In this document: positions 37,078 through 50,443 of the stretch, piece by piece
Layout of the letters: each line of letters opens with the position of its first letter
Position numbering within the stretch: the stretch's first letter is position 1
Assembly (NCBI GenBank): GCA_008360975.2
Contig: CM039187.1
Coordinates: forward strand, 20,117,495 to 20,181,494
Source: Lichenostomus cassidix
Taxonomy: Eukaryota; Chordata; Aves; Passeriformes; Meliphagidae
Length of the DNA stretch: 64,000 bases
Direction of reading: 5' to 3'
Translations under genes and position numbers: made by a program
The notes under the pieces: model-generated
Databases searched by the model: none
Told to the model about the DNA's origin: nothing
Seen by the model: the letters and a program-made list of their open reading frames with translations, nothing else

Positions 37078-39006
37078 GGTCATTCCTTCTTGCCACTGAG
37101 AACTGGTGCCTTCATTACTCTGCTAGCTGCTCAACAGCGACAAATCTATAAACGGGAGATACTGGAGGTTTGTGTTCTGTGCTCTCCCACATTCCCCATC
37201 CCTTGCCCCAGGTAAGAACCTTTTGACCTTTGCACAAATATATTCTGCATTTGAATTTTCAGTATAAAAATTATTTACTTATTCTGAAATGAAGTACACA
37301 ATATGGAGTGGTCACTAAGCATCACAGAAAGGCTGAAAAGCTACAACACACTAAAGCAGAGAGGTAAACTTCTCCATTTGGGTTTTTTAGTTTCAAAAAG
37401 GATGGTCTCTGCATCATCTCAGCTCATATATGGGGGTATGAAAAAGCAAGACTATACTATCTTCATATGATACCTAACTTCACAACTTTTTGTTTGGAAG
37501 AAGGCATCACACTGACTGAAAACAGATTTTCAAATAGTAAGCTACAAAACCAAATTCCTTTGAGGAATATTTTGCATAAAAAATGGCTTCATACTTGCAG
37601 TCAAGTTTTCCAGCACCAGCCATACTCTAAGAACAATGTGTGCTCTCTCTCTCTGCAAGCCCCTGGGCCTGGCTTGCTGACTCTATAGTGAGTTTGTTAT
37701 TGCCCTAAGGGAGCATCAGATAATGAAGAGCTCCGAGTTTTCCTTTCACTTCATGCCTGGGCTCATCATAATATGTGTAAGCAGGCTTAGTCTGCAGGTC
37801 TTCCTTCTTTACATCTTTCCCCTCCTATTTTCCAGCAGCCCAACAACATTTTTTACAAATGAGCACTATCAATTGTCTCCTTTGAAACGAGGTTATTGAA
37901 TCCATGACCTTCTTTAGAGTGTTGCAGAGAACAACACAAGGTTCCCAGCTTTCAAACACAACTGAATGTTTTTACTGCACCAGGTGACTCCATCATGAAG
38001 CATCAGAAAACAGGCGCCCTACAGAGTGATAACTACTCTAGTACCTGCTCCTGTCCAGCTCCATGCTACAGGTGGCACTTCATCCTGCTGGAAGAAAAAT
38101 TCAGCAAGGTCCAGGTGTGTGAAAGGAGGTACAACAACAGAGACACAGCCGTATATACCCAAGTGGTAACACCAAGCTGAACAGGAGCCTTTCACCAGAC
38201 CTTAACTGTGCCTTCAGGCTAACGGCTGCTCCACTCATGAAACACTTCTGATGTAAACTGCAGCATTTTACTGTGCCTAACATGGATCTTTCACATGCAA
38301 GGACAGCAGTGGGGTTAACAACTTTATATTATATTTCATCGAAGGTGAAAAGAGTTAACACATAGTTTCAAATGGTTTAAAACAATAGAGAATGTTTATA
38401 TGGAAAGATAATTTGTATTTTTTTTAGTAATTTCTTTCAAATTCTCAAAGCTGAAAAGCCACATGGGAGGCTGTCTGACAATTCCAGCAGCCAAATAAGA
38501 TCCAAGATTTTTGGAGTTCCTATAGAAAGGCCACATCCTAAAATGATATGGAAAAAGACTCACTACAATTTTAGCTAACCTGAAAAATATGACATCACTT
38601 AAACAGAGACCATCACCCTTCCTCATCCTTTATGAGCTGAGTTTGGGAAGTGAATAATGGTAGAGAAGGGAACTGAAAACTGTGTCCCCTCTTCCATATA
38701 ACCATATATTAGATGGCAGGTTTTAGACAGCAAGAGCTACATCTACACAGCTGCTTACAAAGCAAGCTAACCACCTGACCTCTTAGAGTATATTTGTTAC
38801 TATAAGATGAAAAACTAAAGACCCTTAAGAGAAGAGGCCTTGTGAAAAGTCTCAAGTCTGTTCTCCAGGCCATGTTCTTGCTTTCTATATCTGCAGTATC
38901 TGGCCAAATTGCAGAAGCACCTGTACTATCAACATGAACTTGACTGGTTAATAAAATAATATTTTCAAAGACCAAAATTCTGTTTAATGTGCCTTGACCA
39001 GGAGAA

Positions 39007-39036
39007 TGGCAGCTACGTGGCAGCTACGTGTCAGCT
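39007..39036 (+). repeat. 11-bp tandem repeat, 2.7 copies
   Basis: TGGCAGCTACG is repeated head to tail at 39007-39017 and 39018-39028, then a partial TGTCAGCT. The junctions create two TACGTG motifs. Confidence 0.85.
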
Positions 39037-40914
39037 GGAGGATCAAGACATTTCTTAATGACCAGAAAAACCCTCAGTGTTCCACGTGAGTCTTTTTTTC
39101 TCCAAGAAAGTATATTTGAGTGAAAAATGGAAATCAAACACACTATTAACCAAAGGATCATGATTTACTAGTCTGTGGTGAAAGAAAAAAAGAGTATCTA
39201 TGAGAATTTCCATTTCTAAGCTTTCATCTTGCTAAATATTAACTTAGCAGAACTAGCTTTGCTCTCAAGATGCAAATGAGAATTTTAGATTGCTGTGTGA
39301 CAAAACACTAGCAATTGTGGTTCAGTCCTCCAGGAAACATACAAGGCATCATCTAATTTTTAAAATGTTCTCTGTAATGGCTCTGATCTTTACAATGATT
39401 TCATCACTTACCAGTATTGCTGATACCAGTCTGGTAGATGATACTCAAGACATAAAGTGACTATGAAGGTTCAAGGGAGTACCTATTTATAGTGCATCAT
39501 GAGCAGTAGCCTAGGCAAAGGCGTGCAGCTACAACCACCTTCCTTGTACTACTCAATTGCATTCATGAGCCACCAGCTAGCTCATCACAGGCCAGATTTC
39601 ATCCTCCTCCAGCACATTTCAGAACCTGAATTTAACTCAGCAGCAAGGTTAGATGCAGGGACATTCTATGGGGAGGGAAAAGCAGAGCAGAGGGAGGCAG
39701 ACAAGAAGAAACAAAGAGCTTAATGAGCAAGGAACTGTAGCAGGCATATCAGCAGAGATACAAGCCCTGCCAACTTCATTTAGTGCACTGCCTAATATAG
39801 TCACTGAATAGCAGATCCTCCATCCTCCTCTCAAAGCATTTTCCTGCAGATAATGACTGGTTAACAAGCAGTTAAACTGCAAGGCATGAAAAAGCCCTAT
39901 GTCTTCTTGTAACAACCTAGGTAGCACTTAGACAAGGAATAGTGAAGATAGGCACGAAGATTCTAATTCCTACCTTTAAAAGCGAAATCCTTACATGAAG
40001 TTAGTCTCTCCAAAGGGGTCAGACAGTCAGCAATCCAAGGAAAGACATGAAGCCAAATGGAAAGTAAGAAAGTCTGAGAGCTGGTCTTCACAAAAATCAT
40101 TAAGTGAGCTGGCCTTTCTGGAGAAGGGCAGCTGGGCTGTACAGTTGGTAGATGGATAAACCATTAGTGGCAGTGGCTGCCTTCCCCTTACTCAGTGTTG
40201 CCAAAATCTCCCAGGTCATTTTGTGAACCTAAGGATGCTGTAATTTTAAGCACAGGCAAATGGAAAAACGTAAAAGAATTCATGCTACTGAAAAGAGCAC
40301 ATCAGTGCTGAGCATAAGCACCATTAATGACTAGCTGCTATATTATCCTGCAGCTACAGGTGGGGGCTGGGCAAAGCACAGTCCCACATAAACAGTCCAA
40401 AAGCACAGCTCCCTTCCCCCCAGAAACTATCTTGCATTGCAGCTTCTCTCTGAAAAGCTTCCATGTCACTCCCTGAAATCTCAGGAACACTAAGAGGAAA
40501 GAAGATGGTGTGCAAAGGAAAGCATGGTCCAGTGCTCAGCTTATCATGGCACATGGCAGATTTGAGATGCTCCGTCAGGGTGGGGATGCAGCTCCATTCC
40601 TTCCTCCTCTTACACACTGTGCATCTAATCACGGTAGGGCGTTGAACTCCATTTGCACGGCAGACAATGGGATCTGGCAGCAGTTCAAAGGCATTTAGAG
40701 CAAAGTGACTGAACGAGCTCACTGCTGGCGCAGGCAGGCGAGGATGCAGAGTGCCCCACTTTCCCTCCCTTTCACTACTCAGGCTGTAAAGGCAGGTGCT
40801 GCACCATGGGCAGCCAGTTCTCCTTTTGTTCCAGTAGCATGAGGATGAAGGAGGAAACCAAAAAGGTACCACCAACAAGAACAGCAGCACCTAAACCCAC
40901 ATCAACAAGGTAGA

Positions 40915-41030
40915 GGGAGGTGGGGAGCAAGGGGGGGGAAGAGGAGGGAGAGGGAGACAGAGAAGAGAGAGGCTGGCAGGCAGAGAGAGAGCAAGCAGGC
41001 AGGCAAAGGGGGAGAGGGAAGAAAGGGAGC
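40915..41030 (+). repeat. Purine-rich (G/A) tract with quadruplex-forming core
   Basis: Nearly continuous G/A sequence in the core, with five G-runs of three or more bases between 40915 and 40954 (loops of 3-7 bases), followed by GA/GGCA repeats and another GGGGG run. The complementary strand gives low-complexity open frames rich in S, P and L. Confidence 0.75.
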
Positions 41031-44000
41031 CCACAGACAGCAGTGCCTGGCACTCTGACAGCCTGCTGCCAGAGTTCGTCTTCTGAAGCTGTCACAGGTT
41101 TATGGATGCCTCTAGACTGACAAGATGACAAGATGAGGGAAACTACACTCAGAAAATGCATTCAGCAGCAGTAAATTGCTTCTCTTGCCCTAATGTGGTT
41201 TGCAGCTTCACTCAGGGAACTGATCTCATTGGGGGCGGTGCAGGGACCAAACCAACTATGTATATTCAGACACTATTATTGGAATCTGGAGACTGGAATA
41301 AATCTGCAGAGTGACAAAGAAAAATCACCTTCTTGTGCACCACTAATAAAAAGTTAACATGTTAAAAGAACAAATACATAAATCTCAGATTATGCTCTGT
41401 CCCTATGTAAGCATTTTTGGTTGCAATGGTTGCGGGGGGGGAGCTAAACTCCTTCATACCCCTGAAAGCCTGGCACAAGAGGGGCTCTCTGCTCTAAAAC
41501 ATAAGAGTAAACAGTGTCCTAGAGAAGCAGAAAGACAGGCTGGAAAGGAGGCACTTCTGACCACAGCAGCATACTGTGCTCTTCAAAGATGCAACACCCT
41601 AGGTATGCTCAAAGTTGTATCCTTTCCCAGTCAGGGTTTGGTAGTAGAGGGTTTTCAGACAGGATGACACACTTGCACACATCTCTAGAGGAGTTAATTT
41701 AGCAGGAGCTGACAACACACAGCAAACACTTCTGTAGTAAGACAGGAAGGACTTAATGCGATGGAATGTTACAGGGCACTCTGGAAGAGGCCTGAATCCC
41801 ACTGATTGATCAGGTGCCATCTCTGTTATAAAGTGAAAAAAGCACCTCCTTAAAATTTTATCCTGACAGTAACAGACTAAAATCAGAAACAAGGGTCAAG
41901 TGCCAGGCTCTTGGGTTTACCTACTATGATTTAACCTGCTTTTGAACAATGTGCAGCTTCTCACAGTTAAACTGACCAGGTAGATGTTTTAAGGTCTGTC
42001 TCAAAGATATTTCCTATTGTCTCATTGCTTTGACAGGACAGAAGAAATTCCTGGAAGCTAAGGTACAAAATGTTTTAAAATGTTTATTAAGAATAGATTT
42101 TTTTTCTTTTGAATTAACAATAAAACTAATTCAGAACAGGCACAAGATTATGTATTCTTTCTGTCCTACAATGGCACTGTGATTTGCTCAGTGTTTTTTA
42201 ATCCCAGAAGATATATTACAAAAACATTACCTTATGTTAGAAAAAAAGTGCAAATTCTTCTTTCATTTATTTAATATGAAAACTGAAAAAAGCATGAAAG
42301 TCTTTCAGAAAGAAAAGCACATAGACACAGAGATATTTATGGCTAAGCAGTGAATAAAAGACAAGGTGCTGAAGGATAAGGATTACACACATAGAACTAG
42401 AGCTGCTGTCCTAATCAATCAACTAAAGTTAAATAGAAGTTGAGCACCTTCAAAAAATGTGGTTTTCACATCTAACAGAAGAGACAATTCTCTATTTTGC
42501 CTCATTTAAAAAAAAAAAATCTTCTCCAATACATGTCATGCTACAATGCAGCACTGCAAATCTGCAAGCCTCTTTGTGAACTGCAGATGGATGATCCTGA
42601 CAAAAATTTTCATAGAATCATAACCTAAAACCATTAAATTTTTTAGCTTCCAGCTCCCATCTATGCCAGTAAACAAACCCTTTCCATTCAAGCTGCAGTA
42701 TGCAAACAGCAGATGTTGGAAATCTCTTGATACTCCACTAATCAGAAAGACAACAGAAAATCCTGACTCCACACAACAAAAAACCAATTTTTAGAATAGC
42801 CAAGATTTTCATGACGAGTTTCCACCACACTTAATACATTTTTCTCCAGTCTCCAGTGTTTTAGAGATTTGGATTTATTGGACACTTGCTGGTAATCTTT
42901 TTCAAATCTACTCATTCAGAAAATGTTAGAAAGAAGAATTACTACTGCTCCATATATATGAAGACAATTAACTTTTGCTCACTGCCTAAAGTTACAACTT
43001 CAGTATTTCTCTCAAAGGCTACATTTCCTCTTCTTCATCCTCCTTAACCAAACCTGCCCTTTCCCATGCCTTGTCATCTCCCACAACTACTGCACAGTGT
43101 CCCCCAGATCAATGGCAAACAGAGGAATAATTTAGCCCAATTGATGTTAAGCATCACTTAGGGGCATGAACTATGTGCTCATGCTAGCAGGTAGTTATGG
43201 TGAAATTTCAGTGGCATTTTTCTAAACAGTTCAGTCCTAATTACCCTTGCATAACACAACAATGTAGTTCTGCACAGTGTCAGTTTGTGGTGATTTGTCT
43301 CCGAAGAGCCCTGGAAATAAAGGGTAAATGATGGCTATTGCTACCAGTTAAGAAAAAGCCTCTACTGCTGCACAATTTAAGGGCAGTCTCCCCTTCCCAG
43401 ACAGCTTCCCTGTCAGTCATTGGGATAACTATGTAGGTCTTTCAATACCATGCCTTATGTTGGCTGTGATATACAACGAGGCCTTTCTGACACTATTGCA
43501 TGATCTTTATATTCACTACTCAATGTATTTTAATCACATTGTGACAGCAGAGGCACAACTGCAGAATTATACAACACCAGAGCAGAGGGTCTTCACCAGA
43601 TCAGCAGATTCCTTCTAAGGGGTCCAAGAAAAGGTTACCAAGAAAACCAAGCCAATCCTCAGAAGTTTTAATTCACTGTAAAGGTGTCAGTATCTTTATT
43701 AGGCAATTTTTGTAGATCTGTGAATTAAAACAGATTTAAAAAAGTAATTTCTGTGAGGGTAATGCCCAGAAAAATTAAAACAGACTCAAAATGTCAAGTC
43801 ATGATTCAGATAAAAGTCTCTCTTTTGTCACTGCCTGAAATCATGTGCCTTTTGCAGTATTTCTGGACCAGCCAGTATCTTTCCTCTACTTCTAATACCC
43901 ATAATCTGGAAAACTCACCTGAAAATCAGAACCAACAACTCAGACAAAGAAAGGTGTCTTTTACAGTCTCTACACCTTAACAAAGAATAGTGTTTTTTAA

Positions 44001-44705
44001 GAACGTTAACAGTATTTGCAGTATTTCCTCCTCAGTAGAGTCATCCTGTGTAATGGCATAATTTCTAAGATGTTGATAAGACCCAAAACTCTTGCTGTGC
44101 TTTGTATCAGTAGCTTAAAAGAGTATATGATACCAAGGTAAATATGTTTTAACTAAGTGGCCTCAGTTTGTAAATAACCCAATCTTGAAGCATTAAATAA
44201 AAAAAGAGCAAAATCCCACTGGTCCAAGCAAATCTGCTAACAGACTATACTGAAATCCTGACTTCATGAAGCAAGACACTTGATAATCCCCTGTGATGCT
44301 TCTCATTTACTGAGCTATACAATGTTTACTTGATCTTCATGATGACTTTAAACAGCTGGACAAAACACGTTTTTCATGGCCTGCCATGCTCAAAGGACAT
44401 GTTTTTCTGTTACATGTTTTTCAAAAACCCTCAGTTTTATGATGCTTTTCACATTGATTGCACTTGAGAAACAATCCAGGCCTAAATAGTTCTAGCTACC
44501 AAGATAAAGGAAGACATGTGTTTATTTAGTTTACATTCTTTGAAAATTTTTCTTGATCAAGCCTTATTTGTAAGTCATTATGGCACAATAGCATTGATAG
44601 TGCTATCCAGGAACAATTCTTAACCTCCAGACAGAAACACATAACAAATCTAGCATGGTTTATGTTAATGTGCCAAACAAGAATTACTCACCCAAGTTCT
44701 TCAGT

Positions 44706-44746
44706 CACACACACACACACACACACACACACCCCCACACACACCC
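44706..44746 (+). repeat. (CA)n dinucleotide microsatellite
   Basis: About 13 uninterrupted CA units, then a C-run and three further CA-type units. A likely polymorphic marker. Confidence 0.95.
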
Positions 44747-45979
44747 CTCCCCAGCCTACCCTGCACTCAGATCTTGTCCCCCAGGGCTCTGTCCACCATT
44801 TCACTAATTCAATTTACCATATGGTACAAGTAGAGACAACACACAGGTTATAATGTAGCCACTACTATAAATCTTGAAATTCTCACTGAAGCCAGTGAAG
44901 ACCAAACACGTCTGTGTGTAAATATCCCTGAAAAAATACCAGCAAAGATAGATTACATTTGAGGTACTTAAATACTGCACTTGGTAACTGGAAAAAAAAG
45001 TAATTTCTTTTGAGTTCCTCCATCCTTCCTCACCCAAATATTGATACAGAATATACATTACCTTAGCCCTTTTAAAAAAGATACTTGGGCACAACTCAGA
45101 TTTTCTAGGAATCACCAAGGGAGAAGGTAAAACTTGTCATGCACTTTAGCAACTGTGGAAAGGATAGAAGATTTAAGGATGCATTTAACCCAGCCAACAT
45201 CTGCTTGTTAACAGAGGAACAGTTTCCTCTCCTGAATTTCCTCTTTAAGCATAACATAGATCCACAAAGCACTAGGAAGGCTACAATTAAACCCAACAAG
45301 AGCTTACTGCCTTAACAAGCCATGTCAACACTGCCAGAACGGAGGCTGGATTGGGCTAAGAAAGGAGATCGACCCTGCAGACTCGGGTAGGTACAATCTG
45401 TTCAGCTTCAATAAACTCATTTTATTTGCACACATTTTGGTAAATTTCTAGCTGGCTTTAATGTTTATGCTGTTACTGATGAAATCTACCCTACCTGAAA
45501 TTCAGTCAAAGACAGCTATATTATACTTTTTTTTTCCCTGGCTCTGAAATAGAATACAAGAGTGGTTCTTGAAAAGGCCCTTGTTGCTGCCATGGTTGTA
45601 GTTGATGTTGGAATTCAGAGGGGAAACAAAACAAAGCAAAAAAACCCAAACAAGCCAGTAAAAGCTTTGTATCCTAAAAACATACCTCTGTCTCTTACAG
45701 CAGGAGACGAATGAACCACGATCCACCCCATTTGGAATGAAGTGCCTATCTGAGGGAGACAACAATTTCTGAAGCCAGAACAAACATGTAAGGAAAAACC
45801 CTTTTCTTCCTCTTCAGTGAAACAAAGAGGTTTTGTTATTGGTACCAGCTACATCATTAAAATTTGTCTGAGATGGCAGCACGGGGAGCAAGCAACTTTT
45901 CATCCCATTAAGGAATTAAAGGTGTCAGTACGCAGAGGGCACCATCAGCCTTTGATGACATGAGTAGTCTCAGGAGGAC

Positions 45980-46440
45980 CTCCATGCACTTCCTCTGCAT
46001 CCCCACTGAAGCCTGGGCCTGGCCCCCTGCTCTCTGTCTAAACTTTGCTGCAGGTGTACCTGTCTGCAGCCCTGCCTCTGGCTTCATCTCCTGGATTGAC
46101 TTAGGCTGTAGGTAGCTCACCTTCTAGTAAGATCCCTCATATATATGGTGTAGCTTGTACCCAGTTCTGTCTTCGGCCCTGTCTCCCGGGTGGCCTTTGC
46201 ACCCATGCTGCTGCTTTGTCTCCAGCCCTGTCTTTAAACTCCTGGATGGAACCTCATTACTCCATCTTGCCTGGGAGTATCGACAAACCCTGTAATGAGG
46301 ATCCAGCTCTGCCTACCATGCTCAGACCCTGTGGAACTGCACCTCATCAGTGCACTGGGATCACCCTTGCCTTCTGACTTGCCTCAGCTCCCAGCTCTTG
46401 CTGTGTCCTGACAAGAGGCTGGTGCACAGTGGTTGCAGGA
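45980..46440 (+). repeat. Degenerate internally repetitive element, unclassified
   Basis: The phrase T-GTCT-C-G-CCCTG-CT recurs (about 46050, 46167 and 46216), with CTCCTGGAT following twice (46089 and 46238). The segment is GC-richer than its surroundings. It could be an old transposon fragment or a decayed minisatellite. The boundaries are approximate. Confidence 0.4.
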
Positions 46441-49400
46441 ACAGATTTAAAAATCAATGGAAACAATATTCATCTCTTGTAACTGTCAACTGTACAGGTC
46501 TTTTCTGGGAAGCCCTCCAAGCTGTCCATAATCAAAACCTAAGTTGATTTCTGAAGCCTTTAAGCATAGCCTTAAGACAGACCTTGGCGGTTTGGTGTGG
46601 ACTTTGGATCAACAACTTTAATACCAGATACAGTAAATATAATCTGAGAGACTAACAGAATTTTGTAACACATTAAGAACATGAATAATTTTGTGGAAGA
46701 AGGTGAAAGAAAGGAAGGAAGAATATGTGGTTGCATTTGTAGGAGAAAACCTAACAATAATGTGTTACTTTTCATCTTCCATGTTATGAGAGGGGAAAAA
46801 GCTCTTCAAGTACTGAATGCAGCATTTCCCAACTGTGATATTCATTTGAAATGCATGATGGAAAGGGTGAAAAGGGTCAGAGTTAAGCCATTCAATTAAC
46901 AAACAGATGATACATTCAGAACGGAGGAACATGCCCTCACAAAGCACCCTAAGTCCTGCCCTTCTGGTATGTAATTCATTTTTTGTCTCTGTTCAGCTGT
47001 GCTCACTTTTCTTACCTCACAGATCTGCAAAGCCCACTTGGGGACAAAGTATGCTTTCCAAAGGAAAGGATAATGAAGCTAGTAGGTGCTGCTACGCAGA
47101 TTGCAAGTCTTACATGGTCTTCACAATTCATAGTGCCTACAATTTCAGATAATTAATTCATTTTTGTATTCATCTTTAATACTCAACAGGCTCATCTTCA
47201 ACAACAGCCAATCCTTAAAAATTATATAAATAGTAACTGGCAAAAATCCACCATGAATGTGCCAGTTCTCTTGAACTTCAGACCAATAAGCTAATTAAAA
47301 TGTTTAAGACCAAATCCTGTCCAAGCACTAGAATTCATCTCTGTTGCATAAATGTGGCATGATGCCACAAAGACACACCATTTGAGTAAACTAGCACATC
47401 TCTGGAGATGTTTCAATGACAGGACCTCACTGATAATATCAGGCCAATTCCACAAGTTTCAGAGGAACTTGTTTACTGTAACCTGCTCGAGACATGGAGA
47501 TGAAGAACTGGTGACGGCAAAGAAATACATGGCAGACAAATCCTTATTAGAACCAACTGACAAAACAGACACAGTTATGAAACAGAAAAAGTTAAAACAG
47601 AAGAGAAAAGGAGTTATTTGTCCCTCTATTTCTGCTACAATTGAACAGATTCATCTCACAGGAAAATAAAGGTTTTTTGAAAAGTAAGCTATAGGCATTT
47701 TGGGACTCTCTTACTTTTTCTGTAATTTAACTGTAGGATATTGCTGCCATAGGGAGGAAACATTAAGACATTATTAAGCAATAAGTAAGTATTGCTAAGG
47801 ACGAAGTAATCACATATTCACACAAGAAAAGTCTAAATTCCACTTTTAAATCAGTAACAATAGCTTAAATTTTCCAATAACTGCTTTCATGTACAGTGAA
47901 ATGGGTTCTGCATGGACTACCTGGCTATATATTCTAACTGCATGGTCCCCTTTCCATCTCCTATAATTTCTACATTTCTGCTGTCTTTCCTCATTTTCTA
48001 CCCTTTGTGTCAATGAAATCAAAGGTGCAGTAGCAATTTACTGCAGCTGTACCTCAAGTCAAACATTGCTCTCCTTTTGCTCTTCTAGCCATGCCACATA
48101 TACATTGACACTAATAGAATATATGAAGCATTCCATTAATATTGTCACTCTTTCACTTATTATAAATATTTACCAATTTCACACGTGAAAGTTACACCAA
48201 ATGTCTCTGGAATTACACCACTATTCAACCTGAATAGAATGCTACTGTGGTCACTATGCTCATTCTACTCCATCTCAAATTTTTGTTTAATTTATTCTAT
48301 TTATACTCTTGAGTCTGCAAAATTAGCTGGAGCTTCTTCTACCACTTTAGTCTTCACAAGAATGTACCCCAAATATAAAAACCTGTATCACACGTTTCAA
48401 GTTATTTTTATTCCTTTACTAGTCTTTCTGCAAATGTCACCTGCAAAACTGATAAGAAGTTTACAGGAGACAAGATTTGGTATTTGAATCACACTGGAAT
48501 GATCTATGATAGCAGGGCAACACCAACTACAAAGGTCATACCTCTCTTCCAAAATCCTTTTATTTAACCAGTGCCTAAGGACTCTCATCTATGTGTCTCT
48601 AGAAAACTCAGGGTTAGGGTTGAGAGAAAGCATAAAAGTGAGTGGCTGCCAAAAGAAAGTGGGAGCTGCGTGGAGATCAGCCCTGGATGAAATCTTTCAT
48701 TTGGGCAACTGTATCAGAGCCTTTGCAGGAAAATTAAAATTCAGCTTCTGGTTGACATACAAAGGAATTTAGAACTGTAGCACGTGTAGGGCTCAAAGAG
48801 CCTAAAGTCCTTGTTTCACCATATCTACCTTTCCTCACCACCTCAGCTACTGTACACTGGAACTCAGCACTAAGCACCAGCTCCCACAATTTCCTTTTTA
48901 TAAACCAAGGCTACTTGCCTAAGTCATGAGCTGTTCCATCCTCCCTTCTCTGCCCCCTGATTTTTTGCACAGCTGAAGCTGTAGCAGTCTGCTCATATAA
49001 AGCAACCTGAGAAATCCATATAACACACTTTAAAGCATGAAAATGTATTTCAACCAGATTTGTTCACCACACATACAAAATGAAATAATCTCTGTTCTTT
49101 CCAAGAAAAGAATCTAGGAACCTTTCACTAGACCACATCATCCCTCTTCTACTGTGCTGACTGTAAGAACATCGATTCTTAAGGCAGGATCGGCATTTTT
49201 GCAAGTATAGTAGCACCTGAAAATTATAAATGTCACAGGAGCCTGAATCTCTCAGGTTTTCCATCAGGCATCTTTACAGAACAGTACTTTTTGTTGCTAC
49301 ATTAGAGTGCAGTATTCACACATATGTACTAAATAAACTACAAGAATAACCTTCCCTCACTATTCACCCAGACAGAACTGAAGGGGAAAAAATGTAGGAC

Positions 49401-50407
49401 TCCTTTCCTTCAGCACAGAATTTTGACCAATCCAGCATTTCTATTTTTAATTTTTAATTACATTTATGATATTTCCTCTGGGTAAAAGTCATGAATGCAG
49501 TTCCAGTATGCTGGGAGCAACATAAATATAGTAATTCCTAAAGGGATCTTACAGCTGTTATGCACGGGTCAGAGATTCTGTGAAATGCAAAATCTGAAAC
49601 TTTAAAAGCTTTTTAGTCCACATACTTCCCATTTCTTTTCAAAGGCAGAGTTAATGGATACTGAACAACATTGCCACAAATTTTGCCCACAAGGTATGGA
49701 AGTAGTAACTCCATTAAAATAAAGTAATATTTAGCAGTAAGCAAACAGCCAGTCCTATCACATTCCAGAACAGCATCAGAAATTCCTTCCTGATCTAAAT
49801 TAACTCATCTGCCACTTCATGGTGACAACTGTGCAATTGAAGACCAGAGACATGAAATTGTTTTCCCTGCAACATTTCTAAAAGGATGAAGGAAGAGTGC
49901 AACTTCACACTGCAGCATGAAAGTCTAGCCTCCTCCTCTACCTAATACCGTGCCCCTTTTCTGACATGAGGCCATTCAGAAGGACTATAAGCTCTTCCCC
50001 TCACCAAATCTGGATATGTCAGCCCATAAAAATGCAAAAGATTGTGCACTTACCTTTGATCAGAGTCTGGTGAAGGAAAAATACTCATCAGTTGCTTCAC
50101 TCAGGAACAAGGTTCTGTTTTAAAACAAATAAAAAAGAGACAAGACTTTAAACAATCTTTCCCTCTCTCCCTTCCCTAATGTTAGCCTTCAGCAGTGTTG
50201 GTAAACATTTACTTAGCAGGAGCACCTTCGCTCTCCACAACGAAGGTAATGATTACATTACACTAAACAGGGCATGAGGACAGACTGGGGCCGTGACAAC
50301 AGCCGTGTTGGCACTGACTAGACAGTGACACAGGGCTGCACCGCAGCAAGCTCAACTGTGTAAGAGTGAGAAACAGTGCGGCAAGATGAAAAATGACAAG
50401 TGCAGGG

Positions 50408-50443
50408 GAAAAAAACCAAAAAACAAACCAACAAACAAACCAG
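50408..50443 (+). repeat. CAAA-rich simple repeat
   Basis: Short A-rich tract with CAAACCAACAAACAAACC units, like the intron tract at 20355-20483. Confidence 0.75.

Larger units (their letters stand above)
36880..37142 (+). mobile_element. Solo LTR of a class II-like (6-bp TSD) avian endogenous retrovirus
   Basis: The element is 263 bp, begins TGTGGC and ends GCGACA (imperfect inverted termini, TG...CA). It is flanked by a perfect 6-bp target-site duplication, AATCTA, at 36874-36879 and 37143-37148. Inside, in plus-strand order, are two CCAAT boxes (36991, 37023), a TATATA box at 37049-37054 and AATAAA at 37072-37077. No gag, pol or env sequence adjoins it, so this looks like the recombination product of a former provirus. 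A 6-bp duplication fits beta/alpharetrovirus-like (ERVK-type) integrases. The family name is unknown to me. Intact duplication suggests moderate age. Confidence 0.8.

Noticed and set aside
42605..42720. Possible minus-strand CR1 tail (CATAGAATCATAAC)
   Set aside because: Only about 14 bases resemble the CR1 terminal repeat and the body does not follow the CR1 order.
48608..48620. Telomere-like GGGTTAGGGTT
   Set aside because: Fewer than two full units, within chance expectation.
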